DNA of 64,000 bases, from contig NC_079908.1 of assembly GCF_024868665.1 (NCBI RefSeq), positions 2,168,702-2,232,701 on the forward strand, read 5' to 3'. Positions 30,681-42,263 of this stretch are shown piece after piece. The notes under the pieces are model-generated. The model worked only from the letters and a program-made list of their open reading frames with translations. It did not search any database and was not told where the DNA came from. The stretch is from Triplophysa rosa (taxonomy: Eukaryota; Chordata; Actinopteri; Cypriniformes; Nemacheilidae). Within the stretch, counting starts at the first letter, position 1. Every line of letters starts with the position of its first letter. The position numbers and the translations under genes were made by a program.

Positions 30681-31900
30681 ACATTATGCTCACGTGAGCA
30701 TGTTGGAACATTTCAAACCCCTTCATTTGATGTTAAAGGGTATCACAACAGCCACAGACAGCTTCACGAACATGAGTGTTATCACGTGACACAACAAGAG
30801 TGGAATGTAAATAACATTTAAAGACAGCTCTGTCATAGCCCTGACTACCAAACTAAAAATTATTCAGGCACCAGATATAATATTTGATATGTTTTACTAG
30901 TGGGTGCAGGACGCTGTAGTTCATTTATGTAAGTGAGGATAGCAAAATAAACTGTGACATATTATACCCAAAAATTCTTCATACAGGACTACTAGTAAAA
31001 TTTATAAAACGTTGGGACCAAATTATTCCCACTTTGAACCTGACCATGTTTTTCTTAAGGCCTAGTCAACACATACATGGGTATTTTTATAAAAAAAGTT
31101 TTTCTTCCTTCATTTTCAAAAGTCTCTGTCCACATGAAAACGCAAAAACATGCTATAAAGCGCTGTCAAGAGCCAGCCAAACCAACAGGTACCGCTATAA
31201 CTCTAACTGTAAAACCATGTTGGCCAATCAATCAGAAGCCTGAGAAAGAGGTTACTACCAGTAATCTAATTGTGTACTTAACCCTCATGTTGTGTTATAT
31301 ATTTTACTCAAAAGTACGAGTTAATGTTATTGTATTGGACTGAAATCTGGTGACTTTGTTCACAAAGAATATAATAACCTCTCACAAAAGAATGTATTTT
31401 TTGTTGTTTTTTTGCGATTTTTTTCCACACCTTGTTACACTTATGGTGTTCCCGGGTCAAAATGACCCGCCTACCAAAAATAGCTCATAAATCACTTGTT
31501 ATGCAATTTTATAACCAAATATTGGATTCAATCTTTTTGTTTTCTTTCATTTAGGACTGGTTTTGTGTTTCTTTTTCAAACGGATTAATCATAGGCCTAG
31601 TTAATCTGATTTTAGGCACCTCATGTTCTGACTAAAAAGCTTTTTTCATGAATCATTTTGACAATATTACATAAAATATGACAAAAATGTGCACTGATGT
31701 TCACACTAGCCTACTTTAATCTAGAGTATTTTTTGTTGCTTTTTTGCGATTTTTCCACACCTTGTTACACTTGTGGTGTTCCTGGGTCTAAATGACCCCC
31801 CTACCAAAGAGAGCTTATAAATCACTCGATATGCTATATTATCACCATCATATTATCATTATATATTTCTGTCAACTTGTTTTATTTTAGTAAATACAGG
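30681..31900. repeat. non-coding with short duplicated motif
   Basis: 31395-31520 and 31715-31840 are about 125-bp near-copies, 322 bp apart, each with TTGCGATTTTT, CCACACCTTGTTACACTT and a GGGTCAAAATGACCC palindrome (intact in the first, decayed in the second). The palindrome resembles ends of piggyBac/Looper-type repeats. 31055-31240 looks like a decayed DNA-repeat end. No gene. Confidence 0.4.
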
Positions 31901-33238
31901 TTTTGTGTTTCTTTTTCGACTTGGTGAATTTCAAACTGAGGGGATTTAAGTGACTTTGTACGTGGCATGGTTGGTGATGCCAGATGGGCTGGACTGAGTA
32001 TTTAAAAAACTGCTGATCTACTGGCATTTTCACACGATTGTGTGGATGAAAATGCCTTGTTGATGTCAGAGGAGAATGGGCAGACTGGTTCGAGATGATA
32101 GAAAGGCAACAGTAACTCAAATAATTACTCGTTACAACCAAGTTATGCAGAATCCCATCTCAAAACGCACAACAAATCGAACCTTGCAGCAGATCAAGAC
32201 CACACCGGGTGCCACTCCTGTCAGCTAATGGTACTTTTCTACTGCATGTAGAAACGACTCTGGGTACAACTAGGTACGACTCTGCTCGGTACAGCTAGCT
32301 TCACGTTGGCTTAGTTTGCTTTTCCACTGCAGTTTAGCACCGCTTCAAAGTAATATAAATTTATCATCATAGTTGCGCGGCCTCTACTGCCATGGCATCA
32401 TTGTAGGATGTGACACAATCTTACGCACAACACAGGAGCATATCGATGGTGGTTGGCAGCAAAACAAAATGTTGCGAAACAGTTTGTGACCTCTTACAAC
32501 AAAAAGCAGACGAAGACATCATAATTTGCTCGACAGGCACACAAGGGTAAGCTAATCTTGCATTTAGCAATGTGTTTAGGGTCTTTATCGCTATATCACA
32601 GTCACAAGGCACATAATGATCTGCCAATATTACGTATTAAAATGTGTATTCTTGCATTGCAAATCCAATAACGCTGGTAATGATGATTCACTGACCAATC
32701 AGTGTTGTCAGCACCACCCGGTCCTGTAGATTCATCCTCTACAACATTGGTCTTCAACCGGGTGTGGAACTGCAAGGAGTCCGCTAATTATTGTTTATTC
32801 ACTTGCAAATTTTTGTGTTAAATGCTCTTTTTAATCTGTGCACGTTCGCGGCTGCGCGAACTCTTGAAGCTCCCGTGCATTGCAATTTTAACCTGCGTGC
32901 GTTGCATGTTGCTCTACTTAGTCTGATATGATGCTCTGCAGAAAAAAACTTGTGTCAATGTTCATGTAACAGCCGCGACAATGCTGATCCACGAGAAAGA
33001 CAACGGAGCTCAGAATTATAAAATAGCGGTGTGTTCTACAACACACAGAGAAGCGGACGAAAAAAATAAAAATAATACATTTATTTTATATGGCGCCATT
33101 AAAAGTTTCTTTCTCAACGCGCTGCACAACATATAATAAAACAATACATCACACATTAATTAAACAATCAGAGCAATACATCACACATTAATAAAACAGC
33201 ACAATAAAATACTGTATAAAACAAAACAAAAGATACAG

Positions 33239-34515
33239 TCAAGTAAAAGCAGTCCTGAAATAAAATGTTTTAAGAAGAGATTTGAAAGTGGCTAGTGAGT
33301 TTGCCTCCCTGATGCTTATCGGGAGAGAGTTCCAAATCTTAGGAGCATAAGCAGAAAATGCTCTATCACCCATGGAGTGGAACCGTGTCTTGGGAACATC
33401 TAAAAGACCACACTGAGAAGAGCGTAGATTACGACATGGTTTGTAAGGAATTAAAAGATCAGACAGGTATTGAGGAGCCAGGTCATGCAATGCCTTAAAA
33501 GTTAACATAAGGATTTTAAAATCAATACGGTATTTGAAAGGGAGCCAGTGTAAAGATTCTAAAACAGGGGAAATATGATCACCGGACTTAGCCCCAGACA
33601 GAATTCTAGCCGCAGAGTTTTGTACATACTGTATTGTAGTTTGCTAATTGAGGTTTTAGATACTCCAGCAAGAAGTGCATTACAATAATCAATACGTGAG
33701 AAAACAAAACAATTTATCAACCTTTCAGCAACTGAGAAGGACAACAAAGGACGTAAACGAGCAATATTTCTCAGGTGGAAAAAGGATGTCTTAACCGAGT
33801 TCTGAATAAAAGGCTCAAATGTTAGAGAAGCATCAAAGATGACTCCAAGATTTTTTAGTTTGCTTTGAAACTCCAAAGCAACACCATCAATAGACATTGT
33901 CATAGGGCCGGCATTGCGCAGCTGATCGGGAGAGCCGATTAGCATAATTTCGGTTTTGGAGCTGTTTAGAGACAGAAAATTGTCAGACACCCAGTTCTTG
34001 ATCATAGTAACACAGTTAGAGATATGCACAGTGTCCACATTTTGGCCTGATCTTGAATGAATATAAATCTGTGTGTCATCAGCATAAAAATGATAATTAA
34101 GATTGAGAGATCTTAGTAATTCACCAAGTGGTTAAATATACATGCTGAAAAGTAAGGGACCCAAAATTGAACCCTGTGGAACACCAGTATATAAGGGACC
34201 GACCTTGGATCTATAGCCACCCATACACACAAATTGCCTGCTGTCATTAAGATAAGACCTGAACCACTCCAGCACTGTCTCTGACAAACCAAATACAGAT
34301 TCAAGGCGATTAAGTAGCACTACATGGTCAATGGTATCAAAAGCTGAGCTAAGATCCAAGAGAATGAGAAGGGATAGGGAGCCAGAATCAGAAGCTATTA
34401 GTAAATCGTTAGTAACTTTGACCAACGCAGTCTCGGTGCTGTGCAATTTCCTGAACCCAGATTGATGGGGCTCAAATAAATTATTTTCTATTAGGTGGAT
34501 GTTCAATTGGGCCAC
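33239..34515 (-). pseudogene. L2 reverse transcriptase and C-terminal domain
   Basis: 34515-34132: HQSGFRKLHSTETAL, LLDLSSAFDTIDHVVLL (first Asp) and VPQGSILGPLLF. The FYADDTQIYI active site is readable near 34085 in the next frame. It is followed by 34038-33559 with SLNSSKTEIMLIG and LGVIFD, and 33508-33239 with TFKALHDLAPQYLSDLL and RAFSAYAPKIWNSLP. All RT blocks are present but lie in at least three frames. Confidence 0.85.
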
Positions 34516-35345
34516 AACTACACCCTCTAAGAGTTTAGAAAAGGAAGACTCGAGATCGGGCGATAGTTAGAAAGAGAGTTCACATCAGTGCTTTGCTTTT
34601 TTTAAATGGGAGTGACAGCAGCAGTTTTAAGTGCTACAGGCACAACACCAGTTATCAAAGAATCATTTATTATAGCAAGCACTGAAGGACAAAAATAATG
34701 GCAGGGCAGAAGGTCGAGTATGCAGGTGGAAGCGTTCATTCGAGAGACTTGCCTGCAGAGTGACTCAGATTGTACTGGGTTAAATTTAGAAAATGGCCTA
34801 CCGGAGAAGGTTAATGAATTAACAGTTGAAACAGCAGACTCAGAGGAACTGCATGTAAGTTTGTGGACATTAACATTTTTTTCCCTGAAAAACTGAAGAA
34901 AATCATTACACAACTGATCAGATGCAGTCAAGGAGCTGGAGGCATCTACATTGAGTAAACTGTTAATTGTGTGGAATAGCCTTCTAGGATTATTTTGATT
35001 ATTTTCAATAATACATGAATAAAATGACGATCTTGCAATATCATTAGCCACTTTATAATGTGCCAGGCGGTCTCTCCAAGCTTGGTAAAACACGCTTAAG
35101 CCAGTACAACGCCACTTTCGCTCCAATTTCCGGCATGCAACCTTCTCTGAGCGCAGATCATCATTATACCAAGGGGCCGACCGTACAAATGAGACATGAC
35201 GTGTTTTTAGGGGAGCAAAGACTTCTAAATTGGATTTGAGAGCATTATTAAATGATAAAATTTTATCCTTGAGGGAAACAGAGGGCGTAGCATTTAAAGT
35301 AGAGAGAACTGAGTTAGCAAAAACAGCATGATCAATCGATTGCCA

Positions 35346-35840
35346 TTAACGAAATGTGATAGTACGAGTGGGCTTTCTACTAGTCTGAACAATCTCAATA
35401 TCAAAGAAGATAGCTGAATGGTCTGAAAGACCTACATCCATAATTGAGAAAGTAGAGAGAAACAAGTAATTTGCAATAACTAAATCCAGCGTGTGGCCTT
35501 TACAGTGAGCTGGGGTATTTACAAACTGAAAGAGATTAAAACAGTCTAAAAGAGATAGAAAATCCTTAGACATAGCACAGGTGTTCTGATCTACATGTTA
35601 AAATCACCTAGAATCATAAATCTCACAAATTTGGCTGATAATAGGGACAGAAGATCAGCAAATTCAGACAAACAGTTCCCATTTGGTTTTGGAGGTCTAT
35701 AAATAGTAACCATAGCAGTATGAGGTGCTACATGATGCGCAGATATACTTAAGACCAGACATTCAAATGATTTAAATAGAGGAACAGATTCCGGATATAT
35801 GCTGTATTGCAATTTGTAGACCACTATAATTCCACCACCT
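35346..35840 (-). pseudogene. L2 endonuclease, C-terminal two thirds
   Basis: AHHVAPHTAMVTIYRPPK, ILGDFNM, then FVNTPAHCKGHTLDLVI and DVGLSDHSAIFFD are APE-endonuclease motifs of CR1/L2 elements (catalytic Asp in GDFN, SDH near the end). A stop and frame change near 35590 separate the two pieces. Confidence 0.8.
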
Positions 35841-36429
35841 CTTCCAGAATTCCGTGAAACATCAAAAAGTCCAAAGCCCGCTGGTGACAGTTGATTAAAA
35901 AGCAGACCCAGCTAACAATTTTTGGTTCCCAGAACGTTCCCCTAACGTTAGTTTTTGGTTACCATAACGTTCTGGGAACCAAAAACTAACGTTAGGGGAA
36001 CGTTACCAGAACGTTAGCCTAAAATATTTTTCTCGGTCCGTTTACACGTCAGTAATGAATACATCCATGCTGTGTTTTTATCCATCGCTTGTCTAACGTT
36101 AATCTAATTAAAATAAGTAAAATACATCATCCCACACAATATGGAGGATGAAATCAATGCATTAGATTATTCTTTTAGCCTAATAATTCCTTTTTCATCA
36201 CTGTAGTAGCCTAATTTTCGATTTAAACAGCACAGTATATCATTCCCAGATAGCAAACTGACTCCAGAACGGATCCGCCCCGGAAGTGTCTCAAGCTCCG
36301 GAACGGATGCGCAAAACGGGTCCGGAACGGAGTCCACTTGCACAGCGCAGCGGATCCGGAACAAATAAGGATTGCGGATCCGGACCAGATCTGGGGCAGA
36401 CCCGCCCTGTATCCGCTGATAAAGCAGCT

Positions 36430-37709
36430 GATCCGCCACGGATCCGATCAGGACCCGTTTATAAAGCAGCTGATCCGCCACGGATCCGATCAGGACCCGT
36501 TTATAAAGCAGCTGATCCGCCACGGATCCGATCAGGACCCGTTTATAAAGCAGCTGATCCGCCACGGATCCGATCAGGACCCGTTTATAAAGCAGCTGAT
36601 CCGCCACGGATCCGATCAGGACCCGTTTATAAAGCAGCTGATCCGCCACGGATCCGATCAGGACCCGTTTATAAAGCAGCTGATCCGCCACGGATCCGAT
36701 CAGGACCCGTTTATAAAGCAGCTGATCCGCCACGGATCCGATCAGGACCCGTTTATAAAGCAGCTGATCCGCCACGGATCCGATCAGGACCCGTTTATAA
36801 AGCAGCTGATCCGCCACGGATCCGATCAGGACCCGTTTATAAAGCAGCTGATCCGCCACGGATCCGATCAGGACCCGTTTATAAAGCAGCTGATCCGCCA
36901 CGGATCCGATCAGGACCCGTTTATAAAGCAGCTGATCCGCCACGGATCCGATCAGGACCCGTTTATAAAGCAGCTGATCCGCCACGGATCCGATCAGGAC
37001 CCGTTTATAAAGCAGCTGATCCGCCACGGATCCGATCAGGACCCGTTTATAAAGCAGCTGATCCGCCACGGATCCGATCAGGACCCGTTTATAAAGCAGC
37101 TGATCCGCCACGGATCCGATCAGGACCCGTTTATAAAGCAGCTGATCCGCCACGGATCCGATCAGGACCCGTTTATAAAGCAGCTGATCCGCCACGGATC
37201 CGATCAGGACCCGTTTATAAAGCAGCTGATCCGCCACGGATCCGATCAGGACCCGTTTATAAAGCAGCTGATCCGCCACGGATCCGATCAGGACCCGTTT
37301 ATAAAGCAGCTGATCCGCCACGGATCCGATCAGGACCCGTTTATAAAGCAGCTGATCCGCCACGGATCCGATCAGGACCCGTTTATAAAGCAGCTGATCC
37401 GCCACGGATCCGATCAGGACCCGTTTATAAAGCAGCTGATCCGCCACGGATCCGATCAGGACCCGTTTATAAAGCAGCTGATCCGCCACGGATCCGATCA
37501 GGACCCGTTTATAAAGCAGCTGATCCGCCACGGATCCGATCAGGACCCGTTTATAAAGCAGCTGATCCGCCACGGATCCGATCAGGACCCGTTTATAAAG
37601 CAGCTGATCCGCCACGGATCCGATCAGGACCCGTTTATAAAGCAGCTGATCCGCCACGGATCCGATCAGGACCCGTTTATAAAGCAGCTGATCCGCCACG
37701 GATCCGATC
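36430..37709. repeat. perfect 42-bp tandem array, 30 units
   Basis: The unit starts GATCCGCCACGGATCCG and ends TTTATAAAGCAGCT. It repeats every 42 bases from 36430 to 37689, followed by a 20-base partial unit. I see no base differing between units. A degenerate precursor unit lies just before it (about 36386-36429). Because 42 is divisible by 3 and the unit lacks stops in three frames, long false ORFs arise: minus 14-mer VADQLLYKRVLIGS, plus KAADPPRIRSGPVY and KQLIRHGSDQDPFI. Each unit has TATAAA on both strands and a BamHI site. Confidence 0.95.
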
Positions 37710-38589
37710 TGGTCATTCTGTCTGGATACCTTTCAGATCCCTCATTTAAAACTAGTATTCTGGCCAAAACTAGCTAAAGAAATATTTCAAATCTAATGGA
37801 CCGACATTGGATAGACTGGATTGCTCTATAATATTTAATATGCCTGCCTTTATTAATAAAACATGATGAAATCATTCAAAACTTGTAAATCAAAATTCAG
37901 CCATTTTAGCCAGTAACAATTATTTATGTATACAATTAATAGGTATTACAGAAAATGAAATGCAACCATAAATTGTCCAAAGAACATTTATTATTTAATG
38001 AAAAAGAACACTTTTTTAATGTAGCTCAAGAAACATTTATTCTTATTAATGTTGCACTGCTTATTTTTTTGTGTGGAAACTGGGTTTTTTGAAGATGAAT
38101 AGAAACAAAACTATTTAAAGTAGTAAACTTTATCTCAACTGTTACTACTTAACTGTTAAACGAACACTTCAAAACACAGAAGTTAACTGTGAAACACCGA
38201 AACGCTACTGTTGGGTGCTGACAGTGGGACGGCTCCTTGAGTTTCCCCTATCTGCTGCCAAGTTGAACCACCGTATTACGTGTTTTGTAATGTCATCATC
38301 AGTGGCGGCACGGGAGACATGGCTCTTTCTCACAGCACCTGTGATACACAAGCAAATTTTCATTAAACAAATTCATGAAATCACATAGGAGATACCAGTT
38401 TTTTTTAAGGATACACATAACCACTGTCTTTAAAACAAGAGTGTACAATCTGACATTTATAGGTACACTATGTAACTTTTGGAGCTCTAGCCGTTAATAA
38501 ACAGAACTGCATGCGAGTTGTGAACCTCCGTGTTCTTTTTAAGTCTGTAGGCAAAGTTTACATACGTACCTTAAAGATGAAATTCTCCA
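37710..38589. other. unique AT-rich filler of the TIR element
   Basis: No gene or repeat family recognised. Confidence 0.4.
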
Positions 38590-38988
38590 AAAACAGACCA
38601 GTGGCACTTGAATGAGCTGTAAACTGCAAGAGAACACACACGCACAGTATCTTAATATGATTTAATATCTTAATATGACATGAAATAATTAGTCTACCAG
38701 AACTAAAGTTTACTGATACAAGTGGGTTTGTAAACTACGAAGTAGTTTATAAACCTAAAAACTTTTAACTTTAAATTATTGGTATAAATCTTTTGAAATT
38801 GCACATTTATTACATGTTAAAAGCTGTAGTGTGGACCATTATTAGTATTTTGACAAAATAGCTGGCTAAATCAAGTTTAAAACAGTATCAAATCTTACTT
38901 TACTCGGTTGTTTGGAAAAGATGAAATACTGCAAGACCAGTGGCACTTGAATGAGCTGTAAGCTGCAAAATAACACACACACAACAGA

Positions 38989-39036
<48 letters not shown>

Positions 39037-39397
39037 CAGAACACACACACGCACAGTATCTTAATATGATTTAATATCTTAATATGACATGAAATAATTA
39101 GTCTACCAGAACTAAAGTTTACTGATACAAGTGGGTTTGTAAACTACGAAGTAGTTTATAAACCTAAAAACGTTAAACTTTAAATTATTGGTATGAATCT
39201 TTTGAAACTGCACATTTATTACATGTTAAAATCTGTAGTGTGGACCATTATTAGTATTTTGACAAAATAGCTGGCTAAATCAAGTTTAAAACAGTATCAA
39301 ATCTTACTTTACTCGGTTGTTTGGAAAAGATGAAATACTGCAAGACCAGTGGCACTTGAATGAGCTGTAAGCTGCAAAATAACACACACACAACAGA

Positions 39398-39443
<46 letters not shown>

Positions 39444-39800
39444 CAGAACACACACACAGTATCTTAATATGATTTAATATCTTAATATGACATGAAATAA
39501 TTAGTCTACCAGAACTAAAGTTTACTGATACAAGTGGGTTTGTAAACTACGAAGTAGTTTATAAACCTAAAAACGTTAAACTTTAAATTATTGGTATGAA
39601 TCTTTTGAAACTGCACATTTATTACATGTTAAAATCTGTAGTGTGGACCATTATTAGTATTTTGACAAAATAGCTGGCTAAATCAAGTTTAAAACAGTAT
39701 CAAATCTTACTTTACTCGGTTGTTTGGAAAAGATGAAATACTGCAAGACCAGTGGCACTTGAATGAGCTGTAAGCTGCAAAATAACACACACACAACAGA

Positions 39801-39849
<49 letters not shown>

Positions 39850-39850
39850 G
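38590..39850. repeat. three tandem copies of a ~400-bp unit with (CA)n
   Basis: CACAGTATcttaatatga-type unit starts occur at 38643, 39052, 39455 and (partial) 39846, giving periods of 409, 403 and 391 bp. Each unit ends in a CACACGCGCGCACACAC microsatellite of differing length. A partial unit tail precedes the first copy. Units differ at only a few bases. Confidence 0.9.
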
Positions 39851-41341
39851 TATTTTAAGATTTAATATGATATGAAAATTATCTGAAACAACATTACATG
39901 GGGAGGTGGAGAATATATGTCAAAATATTAACAAAAGACTCAAACTATACCAGAAGTTCAGTGTAAAAAAAACAGGTAACGTTAACGTTAGGCCTAACAT
40001 CAGTTTATCTCGCCTGCTATTTTACTGGAAAGGGGAGAAAACATGCGCTCAGGGTTGGATTAAAATCCGATTGAATCACCCCACCTCCTAGAGAGATAAA
40101 GACATTCCGTCCAAAAAGCTTTTACTCAAAAAGCTAATGACAATGTGCTGAAACTTGGCTTGCAAAAATCACTTCAGAATTAAAAACATCAAGCAAAGCA
40201 ATCAACAGTAATGTTACTGGCTACGTAACTGTACAAATAAAGCATATTTTAACTATTCTTACCGTGTTCCGTCCTCACCGACCTGCCAGCTCCAGCGTTT
40301 CCACTGTGTGAGGAGATGGATTAAGTGACTGTGACGGTTTAAAAAAGGCGCGTTCGGTCAGAGAATTCGCCCAGCGTCAGTTGCGAGTCCGCGAGTTGAC
40401 AGTGCGTTGTGCGGAGGCGGGGCATATTCTGTGCGTGTGGCCGAATTGAATCTGAGAGTACAGCGGACCAGGCGACTTGAAGGCGGATCCGCCCCGAAGT
40501 CTATTGCTATCAGGGTTTCTAATAAAACCACACTGTGTGTAGGCCTACCTCAACATCAGACATTATAGATATCGAAATAATATAACCAATGACTTCAACA
40601 CAATATTTAAAGCAGATTTTTATTGACAGAAGAATAAACATTTAATTATCTTCAGGCTAACAATATTCTTGTCTCACCACAGAAGTATAGCGCGGCTCCG
40701 TCTTTAGATATAACAATCAAAAGCCCTGAGTTTCAGTCCTTTGATCACGGTCTGTTGATTTAGATGTGTCGAATCAATCGAAAATCACGAAAATATAAGT
40801 CTACTCTCAAATCTGTACGGTTTTAAATAAAAACATAAAATAAATAAACCGCTAAACTAATGTGTTAGTCGGTGAGGTAAAACGAAATGACCGTTAATTT
40901 TTAAATGACGGGAGTGCGCGGCAGAGCGGAGAATGCACGTGCTCGAGCGCACACACCTACAGTAACAGACAACCACGAAACACATGGATATAGATGAGTG
41001 TATTTTCATTTAGCTTAACTAGTTCATTATTTTCAGCCATTGAAGGGCACATTTATTAATTTCATTTGGTTTTCAATGTGATCTTATAATTTATGTATTG
41101 CACATGTCACTGACGTTTACCAGTTTTGACTATTTTTACCATAAAAAATAGCCAAAAAAGAACCATTAGAACGTTACTTTCTGGTTATTTTCTGGTTGCA
41201 AAAATATAACCAGAAAATAACCACCAGAGAACGTTATTTTCTGGTTATTTGCTGGTTGCAAAAAAATAACCAATAAATAACCATCAGGGAACGTTATTTT
41301 CTGGTTGTTTTCTGGTTATTTAAAAAAACCCAGCCTGCAAC
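39851..41341. other. right side of TIR element and MITE sequence
   Basis: 39851-40515 is the right part of the TIR element. 40516-41160 is unassigned, probably MITE body. 41160-41341 has repeated AACGTTATTTTCTGGTTATTT motifs of the MITE. No coding sequence. Confidence 0.5.
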
Positions 41342-41544
41342 TGTTGTGTTGAAGTATGCAATACTAATGGTCCATATCACAGTATAACTTGCTTTATTAT
41401 ATGTGAATGTCATGCTGCGCCACTGGGGGGGGGGCGCGAGTGAGTATTTGGATGAAGAAGGACGGTGAGAAGAAGTGAGAATAAAGTGAAAGTCTTAGCT
41501 GTACATGTGGTTGCGTGTTTTGTAAAGGGATTAAAAACACTACA
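41342..41544 (+). repeat. Gypsy 5' LTR
   Basis: TGTTGTGTTGAAG to AAACACTACA, 203 bp. Contains a run of nine G's near 41425 and AATAAAG near 41482. Confidence 0.95.
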
Positions 41545-41547
41545 AAT

Positions 41548-41565
41548 TGGCGACGAGGATGAGCG
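41548..41565 (+). other. Gypsy primer-binding site candidate
   Basis: TGGCGACGAGGATGAGCG starts 3 nt after the LTR. It overlaps the first in-frame ATG of gag (41559). The matching tRNA was not identified. Confidence 0.55.
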
Positions 41566-42263
41566 CTTCAGTGCCGAGCCCACCCCCATTTCTTCCTGTC
41601 GGTGGGGAGCCGCCGATTCCATTAGAGACGTGGCAGAAAATCTTTAATAATTACATGATTGTGATCCACGCCAACGGAGATGCATGGCCGGAGGAGCGTA
41701 GACGAGCGGTATTACTGCATTGCTTGGGGACGGAAGGTCAGCGCCTGTTTTATACTCTGCCAGACCAAGGTACTACTTTTAATGAAGCGATGGCTACACT
41801 CCAGAAACATTTTGTGCCTAAAGTTAATGTGGTCGCATGCCGACATACGTTTCGTCAAAGTGTGCAAAGACCGGAGGAAACTGTTACACAATATGTTGTT
41901 GCTTTGAGAGCGTTAGCTGCCCCGTGTGCATTTGGGCAAATGGAGAGTGAAATGCTCCGTGATCAGTTGATAGCGAATGCCTCGTTGGCTGTGGTAAAGG
42001 ACAAATTGCTCCTAGAGGAGGATCTCACGTTAGAGAAAGTGGTTACAATCGCGTGTCAAGTGGAAGCTGCTGTAAGAAATTCGTCATTGTTTTGTAATCC
42101 TACTACTACTAATACAATGAAGTCTGTGCAAGCAGTTAGTGTGACTTCTAAATACGGCAAAAGGGGAAGGAGCGCACACATGACTAAACAACCAAAGGCT
42201 GTTCAGAGACGAACGGAGAATCATAAACAAACAGCGACAGGGCAACACCGTCGACAATGCTAA
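41559..42263 (+). pseudogene. Gypsy gag, ended by one stop codon
   Basis: 235 codons from ATG 41559: a Pro-rich start, then a capsid-like retrotransposon-Gag region (WPEERRRAVLLHCLGTEGQ, FNEAMATLQKHFVP, RPEETVTQYVVALRAL) and a basic C-terminus. TAA at 42261-42263 falls between the first Cys and the next residues of the first zinc knuckle. The same frame continues beyond, so this looks like a single nonsense change separating gag from pol. Confidence 0.85.

Larger units (their letters stand above)
36245..40515. mobile_element. TIR element carrying tandem arrays
   Basis: The left end CCCAGATAGCAAACTGACTC and right end (inverse: CCCTGATAGCAATAGACTTC) are imperfect TIRs, both followed inward by CGGATCCGCC. 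The 4.27-kb interior contains the 42-bp array, AT-rich unique sequence and the 400-bp tandem repeats. No transposase-like ORF is seen, so it is non-autonomous. A target duplication was not identified. Confidence 0.6.

Noticed and set aside
36430..37709. CRISPR-like appearance of a regular array
   Set aside because: Units are contiguous and identical with no variable spacers, and the DNA is vertebrate.
36167..37777. Three overlapping ORFs of 479-510 codons, two on plus and one on minus
   Set aside because: They are read from the 42-bp tandem array, whose period is a multiple of three with no stop in those frames. No independent sign of a protein.
38866..39457. Short ORFs with Cys-Val runs
   Set aside because: Translations of the (CA)n microsatellites on the minus strand.
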